This document shows, piece after piece, positions 56,992-64,000 of a DNA stretch of 64,000 bases (the stretch's first letter is position 1; each line of letters starts with the position of its first letter). A model generated the notes under the pieces. It had not been told where the DNA came from. It made no database searches and saw nothing but the letters and a program-made list of their open reading frames with translations. Position numbers and translations under genes: made by a program. The stretch covers positions 558,001-622,000 of the forward strand of contig JAUZTG010000023.1 in the NCBI GenBank assembly GCA_030734395.1, given 5' to 3'. The stretch is from Sarocladium kiliense (taxonomy: Eukaryota; Ascomycota; Sordariomycetes; Hypocreales; Sarocladiaceae).

Positions 56992-58765
56992 ATGAATCAG
57001 TTACGCATGTCAGAGTCTAGCCCTCTGCTGGTCTCTTCGCTGGTCCAGGGTGACTCAGACGCGCATGTCGACCAGCATACCGAGCCGTTTCGGCAAGCCA
57101 CACACGACGAGAGATTCGACTCTTTCCCCGACCCTCGACCATCAAGAGCAGTAGAAGATGATGTTCTTCCAGAAACCTCGGCCCTCGGTCGAACCCTGAC
57201 CTGGCGAAGCTGTTTCATCCTTGTCATATCCCGTGTCATTGGAAGTGGTATCTTCGCTACACCTGGGACCATCATCAGAGAGGTCGGAAGTCCTGGGCTA
57301 TCCCTCCTCTTGTGGCTCGTCGGTGGTGTCGTTGCGGCATGTAGTCTTGCAGTCTCCCTCGAGTATGGCTCCATGCTGCCACGCTCAGGTGGTGAGAAGG
57401 TGTACCTTGAGTTCACCTACCGCCGACCACGTTTCCTTGCATCAATTGTTATTGCTGTGCATGCCTTGCTACTCGGATTGACAGCCAGTAATTGTATTAT
57501 TTTTAGCCAGTACGTGCTATTTGCCCTGGACAGAGAAGATGCGTCGAGTTTCGAGCGGAAAGGACTTGCTGCAGGGCTTCTGCTGGCGGTGACGTTCATT
57601 CACGTTGTATTCCCACAGTTCGGCGTGCGAACCCAAAACTTCTTTGGGTGGCTCAAGATGGCCATGACGGCCTTTATGGTTTTTTGTGGACTGTATGTCG
57701 TTGCTCTTCGCCGGGAATCTGGCGACGTATACGCTGCGGGGAGACGATACTGGACCTGGGACAGTGCTTGGGAGGACAGCGTTTGGAGCTGGAGCGCGAT
57801 AACAACCGCTCTATTCAAAGTCTTCTACTCATATGCCGGCTTGGACAACATGGTTAACGTCATGAACGAGGTCAAGAACCCTGTCCGAACCCTCAAGACG
57901 GTCGGCATTACGGCTCTGACGACTTCATGCGCAATGTATCTCCTGATCAACCTTGCATATCTCTCAGTAGTACCACTCGATGAGATCAAAAGCAGTGGGG
58001 AGCTCATTGCTGCCCTTTTCTTCGAGAAGGTGTTTGGACCTCGGCTGGGAAGGACGATCCTGCCGTTAGCTGTCGCATTGTCTGCTGCTGGCAATGTCAT
58101 GGTCGTGTCGTTTGCATTGGTGCGTCGGCTTCGTATACTGATCCCTCCGGAATAGTATGATTGACAGTATTACAGGCTCGATTGAAACAAGAGATTGCAC
58201 GTCAGGGCATTATTCCGTTTGGCAGCTTTCTCTCATCGACCAGGCCGTTCGGTTCGCCGTTGGGAGGATTCCTTCTACATGTCGTCCCGAGTTTCCTTGT
58301 CATCACGCTGCCTCCGAGTAAGAGAGTGTACTCCTTCATCTTGGAGCTGGAGCAGTATCCGGCGCAGATACTCAGCCTCCTCTTAGCTGTCGGCTTAGTT
58401 CTGCTACGCTACAGGCGTCCGGACCTGAAGCGCCCTTTCAAAGCATGGCCTCCTGCGGTGGCCGTCAAAATTGCGATGTGTCTGACTCTCCTCGCATCGG
58501 CCCTCGTACCTCCTGAAGACTTGTTCGCCGGTGGTTTATTCTACGCAACATATGCCATTGCTGGCACGTCTGTGTAAGTCCTTGGATCCCAGATTCATCT
58601 GTTCAAACTACAGCTGACGCATCTAGACTACTCCTGGGAGTGCTCTATTGGTGGATATGGACTGTCTTGCTTCCACGGTGGAGAGGATACCAGTTGGAGG
58701 AAGAGGTCGAATACTTGCCGGACGGTACTTCGATTACCAGAATGGTCCACGTACCACGGGCCTGA
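56992..58765 (+). CDS. LAT-type amino-acid permease (MUP methionine-permease family)
   Basis: Three exons: 56992-58119, 58176-58573 and 58627-58765; 554 aa. It is an APC-superfamily transporter in the plasma membrane. The N-terminal 65 residues are polar and cytosolic. The first helix holds VISRVIGSGIFATPG, the G-S-G-I-F substrate loop of LAT transporters. About twelve TM helices follow, with YSYAGLDNMVNVMNEVKNP in the middle (about residues 280-305), a block typical of this family. Fungal members include the methionine permeases Mup1 and Mup3, so methionine or another neutral amino acid is the likely substrate; the exact one is not readable. It is divergent from the sulfur controller, which would suit a sulfur amino-acid transporter. 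Convergent with the esterase, 123 bp apart. Confidence 0.9.
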
Positions 58766-58888
58766 GTTATCCTGCGGTGACTCGCGTTTGTGGTTGAACA
58801 GCTTCATTAATCGGCTTGTGTTCAGCAGGGCACAGCTTCATAGAGCTGAAGTGTGAACGGATGAGCATTTGCCATAGCTAGTGCAGAT

Positions 58889-60717
58889 CTATTTCTGGAA
58901 CAACGACTCCAAGCTGTTCAGGTATCCGATCTGCTCAGCCCTCCAAGAATCCATCTCAGCATGGCTCGTAACATTCGCGTCAAACACAAAGACACGCGCG
59001 TCATCATTATCCGTATACTTGGGCCAATCGAGGCCTGCAGAGTTGCCGACCGTGGCTGGGTCTTGGTAGCTGACGAAAGATATCCACATGCCGGCAATCG
59101 TGTAGGCCAAGTCCGTGTATTCTGGGCCTTTGTTGCGAAAAGGATAACCCCCATGGTTCTCGTATCCCAAGCCTTCCAGGTTGATGAAGACAAATGGTAT
59201 CTCCTCAAAATGCGTGACGCCTGCGTTCCAACTTGTAGCGGAGTTATCCGCATTGAAGCGGTAGCAGAAAGAGGTCAAGCCGCTAGAAGCCCAGCGCTGG
59301 CACATTCGCCTTCTGGCTGCGATGAAGTTCAAATCCCCAGTGAATGTCGCAACACTTGCCCAAACCTCGCCGTTGTTACTGTCAGGATCGGGGCCGGGCT
59401 CCAGGGTCTTATTGTTGGCCGTAGAGTATAGTTCGACAATGTTGTCTGCGATGAGGTGTGGCACCTCAAAGACGAACGAACCGTCTTGACAACCGAAATC
59501 AGCGTATTCCCTTTGAAACGAGAGATGCACTTACTCATCAGGTAATCTTTAAATACTGTATCATTCCGGACGGGGTGTGGTGCGAAGCCAGTGCCTTCGT
59601 CCGTGTTGGCGCCAATCAGGATCGGCACAGGGACGAATTCTTCACGATCCAAGTGTATCGATCCTCGGTTTCGTAGAATATCTCCGTCGGGTGTCGGGAA
59701 AAAGCCGTACCCCGAACCATTGACAGCCTTATGAAGCTGTTCAAGCGGCACCTCACGAAGGCAAGCCAAGTGTGAAGGGCTCTCCTTACAGCCTACTTGA
59801 TCGACGATCTCGTCATACTGACCTTGACTGTGGCGAGGATCCATGTAGGTCCGTAATGGGCTGCCTGATTGCATGATGGCACCTCTGAAGAGCCCATCGT
59901 CCCTCCCCCCATAAGATACGAGGTGCAGTCCCACAGACGTTGCCCCGGCAGACTCTCCCCATATAGTAACTTTTGTTGGATCTCCACCAAAGGCTTCAAT
60001 ATTTTCTTGGATCCATCTCAAAGCGAGACGCTGATCGCGAAGACCTAGATTTGTGTTGCCGGTGCCGATCATGTCATCTCCATGGAGAAACCCAAACACG
60101 TTCAGCCGGTAGTTGATGCTAACCCCGATCATGGGAGAGCCTGGTGAGTCAGTGAGTCATTCTCGTCACTTTTTTGGGCTCTGGATGGATGCTGCGTACC
60201 AATGGAGTGGGAATGCTTGATGATTGCTGAGAGGTTATATCGCTGATCGCGGGAGCTACCATCACCAAACCCACCCCCATGAATCCACACGGCGACAGGA
60301 AGCTTTGATCCCTGCCGTGCGCCAGATCCTCGAACGACATTCAGAGTGAGACAGTCCTCACTCATTGGGAAATCCTTGTTATCTCCCTGCGTTCATTCAT
60401 CAGTTAAGTTCAAGCCCACTCGGTTACAGGCGGCCACTTACGCCATAACTTATACATGTAGGCCCGTAATCTTTCAAGGCCAGAGAGCCTTGCCATGTTT
60501 CGTTCAAGGACTCGGCAACTGCGAACCGCAATTCTCCCACAGGGGGTTGCGCGTAGGGTATCCCAAGAAAATAATCTTGGGACCAGATTGCGTCGTGTGA
60601 GCCCCAAAGAGATCCATTGGCGACACGAACAATAGGGTCGCAAGACTTTTGCGGTACGAATGCTCCAACGAGGAGGGGCAGTGCGAGGCTAAGTCGAATA
60701 GATTTGAGCAGCGACAT
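58889..60717 (-). CDS. Secreted type-B carboxylesterase
   Basis: Four exons on the minus strand: 60717-60442, 60386-60200, 60140-59535 and 59484-58889; 554 aa. It is an alpha/beta-hydrolase that splits carboxylic esters. Residues 1-19 are a signal peptide. The oxyanion region is VAVWIHGGGF, and the nucleophile elbow is TIWGESAG with Ser218. The acid Glu336 lies in NTDEGTGF and His448 in GVTHFEE, so the triad is complete. EDCLTLNV is the second type-B signature. The last intron is 50 bp with a GCTGAT branch site; without it the frame breaks, and its removal restores the DGDLNFIAARRR-type region. Several N-glycosylation sites are present. Substrate is unknown; lipase, feruloyl-esterase-like or cholinesterase-like activity are all possible. 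A TATA-like box lies about 80 bp upstream. Confidence 0.93.
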
Positions 60718-62014
60718 CTCTATCGTCACCTACAAACATAGGCTTGAGGTCTTACTATCAATAGACGTTGACAGGTGACGGACAAAGGGCTTCTTATAAC
60801 TTCATCGATATCTCAGTTCTGCAAGTTCATGTAACCCTCTAATAGGAGTAACCAGTTTGACGCCGCGCGTAGTGTTAATGTTTCTCTTGCTGTCCGTCTC
60901 TAGCTGGGACTAGTTTCACGACACATCCGGCCCTGGTGAGATCATCATTGAGGAGTCCGATTTGCAGCGATGTATTACGCTTGTTTGCTCGGCTCAATGT
61001 GGCGTTGCATTGATATGCCTCTTGAACATGCCCAACCGACAATGATGCTCTTCGGGCTGTAAGAGCAGTACAATTCGACGGGACCTGCTGGAGAGAATGT
61101 CTTCGACATTTTAATCGTGGCCGTAGAAATGTAAAATACGTCATGGCCCAGTTGCAGGTCATCTTGGTCTTTGAACACATGGATTTGAAGGAGATTCTCG
61201 ACGCTTGGACTCTCACGCCCACACATCTCACGGCGAAGGTGGAATGATCATTCTAGCTTATTTGGGTCCGGGGAAACAGGCGAAGCGCGTATACTTGTTA
61301 GCCAGCACGAGGAATATTTTGAGACTTGGTGTTAAGCAGTTGTCCCTCGGTCAAACGGTGTCAACGCTTGGACGGAAACTTCTTCTCCGTGCTAGCTCGT
61401 CCACATGAGGGCCCCCGGACCTCACTTCACCCCGTTATTGTCCCTCCTGATTTTCCGTCAAGGTGCGGAACCCAAGAATTGTCCTGAAGAAAAGCTTCTG
61501 GATTATTTCCCAGCGGCGGCAGCCTGCGATTAGAGATCGCTACCACCCTTACGATTGGCAAGCGCTCACCACTGCCTAGTATGGATGGGATTCACAAAGT
61601 CCGTCTTAGTGCACCCTTGCTGTCGGCTCGTGTCGCATCCTAGCCTTGCAACGTGCCTAACGGCTCAGGATCGGACGATGAAGACTGTAGCCTGCTTCTG
61701 ATCCCGTGTCGTTTTCGGATAGCTGCCATGTGAGCTCAGATCGACTCCCCGGACGCCAAAAGTGTTCCCCGCAAATCCCCAGAGTCTGGACTCTTCGGGG
61801 CCGGCCATCTGGCTGAGGCTGAGGCGCCTTCTCCAGTCCCAAGATTCTGTGCATATATATGTATATGCATCTTCGGAGTCACTGCTCACCACATCTACAA
61901 CCGGTGCCGAAGAAGAACTTAGGTCCTCGGAATCCTTACGGAGTGAAATTCAGCATTATATAACATCATCATCGTCATGGGTGCAAGGACGAAGTGTCGA
62001 TCAACGACAGAACT
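60718..62014. other. Divergent spacer between esterase and MFS transporter
   Basis: 1.3 kb, no supported gene. It contains TATA-like elements for both genes: TATAAG on the minus strand at 60793-60798 and TATATAA on the plus strand at 61957-61963. Confidence 0.5.
61957..61963 (+). promoter_or_regulatory. TATA-like box of the MFS gene
   Basis: TATATAA lies 52 bp before the ATG at 62015, which implies a short leader if used. A second AT-rich run (ATATATATGTATAT) is at about 61853-61866. Confidence 0.35.
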
Positions 62015-63883
62015 ATGACCCATAAAGAAGATGTCGGTGAGCCGCAGGCTATTGCGGCCACATTGAACGATCCGAGTCAACGTCCTAATCCATGGGGCCC
62101 TGGTCATCGAAAGCTCTACTTCTTCTGTTTGATCATCTATCTGTGCTCGACGATGAATGGTACGAGAAAGAAAGCAAACCCCTTTCATCAACGTATGCTA
62201 ATGCACCTGACATAGGCTATGACGGCTCTCTCATGGGATCTATCAACGTTCTCCCGGAGTATCAAGAATACTACAACATCAGTGCTAACGAAGGAGCCAC
62301 CACCGGTCTGGTCTTCTCCATATTCCAGATTGGTCAGATGGTCGGCGCTCTATTCTCCTGGGTTTGCGACTGGCAGGGACGCAAATGGGCTCTCGTCATC
62401 AGTGCGGCTATGATCGTTGCCTCTGCCGTTTTCACTAGTTTTGCGCCGACCCTGCCTTCGTTCATCGCCGCGCGTTTCCTCCTCTCTTTCTTCTCGACGA
62501 TTTGCACTGTCGCTGCTCCTATGCTGCTCGTGGAGATTGCCCCTCCATTCTATCGTGCCACCGTGGCTGGGACATATAATACGCTCTACTACATGGGGAG
62601 CATTATTGCCACTTTCAGTACGTTGTTCACTCATATGTAAATCTTCGACTCATGTCGAGGAATGCACAACAGGGTTGCCAATGGAGGAGAAGCTAACTAC
62701 TTTCAAAGCTATTTACGGGTCAAACCTCCACCTCACCGGCAACATCAAATGGAGGCTCCCTTTGATCCTCCAGGTTCTTTGCCCCGGTCTTGTTGTACTC
62801 GGTGGCTGGTGGCTCCCAGAGAGCCCGCGCTGGCAGGTTGCTCACGGTCAGGATGAGAAAGCACGCGCCTTCATTATTGAGCACCACGCAAACGGAGATG
62901 CTTCTCACCCTCTGGTAGAGATTGAGATGCAAGAAATCATTTCATCTCTCGAGTCGACCAGGCAACGCTCAGCATGGGCATGTTTCGACATCTCGAGCCT
63001 CTTTAAGAGCCACTCTCGGCTTTACCGACTGATGCTCGCTGTAACTATGGCATGGTTCGGTCAGTTCTCCGGCAACAACGTCTCGAGCTACTATTTGCCC
63101 ATCATGGTCGAGAATGTCGGCATCACCTCAACCAGTCTGGTGCTTCTTCTGAATGCGATTTACGCCATCACTGGCTGGGTAGCTGCTACTATTGGAGGTT
63201 AGTTTCATCCATGAACACTTCTTCATTGCTTGTCATTGCTTGGATGCCCAGGAACGAGTGCTGACACATTTCCAGCCCGACTTCACGACATCGTTGGCCG
63301 ACGGAAGATGCTGATGGGCTCTTGCATTGGCATGTCCATTGCTCTAGCCGTGGTGGCCGCGACTGCAGCTCAGTATGAGAAGACAGGAAGCGTGCCCAGC
63401 AGTTCTGCCAGCATTGCGTTCATCTTCATATTCGGAGTTATTTTTGCCGTCGCCTTTACGCCGATGCAGCCAATCTATCCTGCGGAGGTTCTTGCCAGTA
63501 TGTCTGAAAGCACCTTCACACTCTTACTAAGGTTCAGAAACTCAACCTGTGTACAGATGATATGCGCGCGAATGGAATGATGTTTTTCCAGATCACTGCT
63601 GGATGCGCCGGCTTTGTTAACACGTTTGCTGCACCGACTGCGATGAAGAACATCAAGTACTGGTTGTAAGTCATGCCCGCCACTCGCAAATACGGCCAGG
63701 CCACATGCTGACACCCTCCAAAGCTACGTCTTCTTTGTGTTCTGGGACCTGTTCGAGTGTGCCTTCATCTACCTTTTCTTCGTTGAGACCAAGGGTCGCA
63801 CGCTAGAGGAACTAGATGCTGTGTTCGAGTCCAAGAACCCGCGGAAGGCAAGCACTCGTCGGGTGATTCTTACTCATGACTGA
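62015..63883 (+). CDS. MFS sugar transporter (hexose/lactose permease type)
   Basis: Six exons: 62015-62159, 62216-62617, 62709-63197, 63276-63497, 63557-63665 and 63724-63883; 508 aa with twelve expected TM helices. It is a proton-coupled sugar transporter of the plasma membrane. Landmarks: GYDGSLMGSIN in TM1, DWQGRKWAL as the loop 2-3 D-R-x-G-R signature variant, PESPRW after TM6, DIVGRRKM in loop 8-9, and VETKGRTLEELD at the C-terminus, a hallmark of fungal sugar porters. The third exon start at 62709 was chosen because of a GCTAAC branch site 17 bases earlier and because it restores the TIYGSNLHLTGNIKWRLP block. All exon joins are phase 1 or 2 and in frame. The closest subgroup appears to be the fungal lactose or general hexose permeases; substrate is not certain. 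Confidence 0.94.
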
Positions 63884-64000
63884 GCGACACTGTTGCTGGT
63901 GGCGAATTATACACCGGATTTGAGAACAGGCCTACCAAGAGACCCGGCTATGTGGGCTGAGGAGCAATGATTCCCAGAGACTACGTTCTTCAACTGTACC

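Noticed and set aside
59329..59530. Apparent frameshift in the carboxylesterase
   Set aside because: Explained by a 50-bp GT-AG intron (59534-59485) with a GCTGAT branch site that restores the frame.
62618..62708. Apparent frame break in the MFS transporter
   Set aside because: Explained by a 91-bp intron ending in TTTCAAAG after a GCTAAC branch site. An earlier acceptor would not restore the conserved block.

Overview
The window is nuclear DNA of a filamentous ascomycete (Pezizomycotina). The genes are split by short GT-AG introns, mostly 48-150 bp, with recognisable branch sites. Diagnostic genes include a sulfur controller of the SCON-2/SconB type, dynactin p62 (RO-2 type), an MDR oxidoreductase, a WSC wall protein and fungal-only DUF4246 and DUF8004 proteins. 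The class is not proven from sequence alone; Dothideomycetes is a reasonable guess. I resolved 22 protein-coding loci (one of them broken) to exon level, checking that every exon set keeps one open frame. No rRNA, intact tRNA, CRISPR array or intact transposon was seen.

Layout. 0.7-6.2 kb: a Cys/His-rich repeat protein (+) and a multi-pass membrane protein (-), separated by 2.4 kb of unclear sequence. 8.4-18.8 kb: spliceosomal SmF (+), a small single-TM PY-motif protein (+), a Cys-rich GPI-type surface protein (+), a zinc-independent MDR dehydrogenase (-), a CofD-like protein (+) and an 87-aa two-TM protein (-), with long gaps between them. 20.8-22.0 kb: a membrane-protein gene broken by a 13-bp tandem duplication. 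24.7-47 kb: the dense part, where gene orientation alternates for nine consecutive genes: multicopper oxidase (+), DUF4246 (-), DUF924 (+), RWD/DUF1115 (-), EXPERA-like membrane protein (+), DUF8004 (-), dynactin p62 (+), ribosomal eS7 (-), WSC protein (+). 46.9-49.9 kb: twinfilin (+) and the mitochondrial succinate/fumarate carrier (-). 52.5-63.9 kb: sulfur controller SconB (-), a LAT/MUP-type amino-acid permease (+), a secreted carboxylesterase (-) and an MFS sugar transporter (+).

Functional picture. Most of the window is housekeeping: splicing, ribosome, actin and dynein motor parts, and mitochondrial carriage. The right end is nutrient-facing: a sulfur regulator divergent from a permease of the methionine-transporter family, then an esterase and a sugar transporter. 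The clearest unusual items are the frameshifted membrane gene, the Cys/His repeat gene whose four introns all cut the same His codon position, the oxygenase-like residue triad in the DUF4246 protein, and sulfur/amino-acid-control-like sites in the SconB-permease spacer. I found no convincing new multi-gene system.
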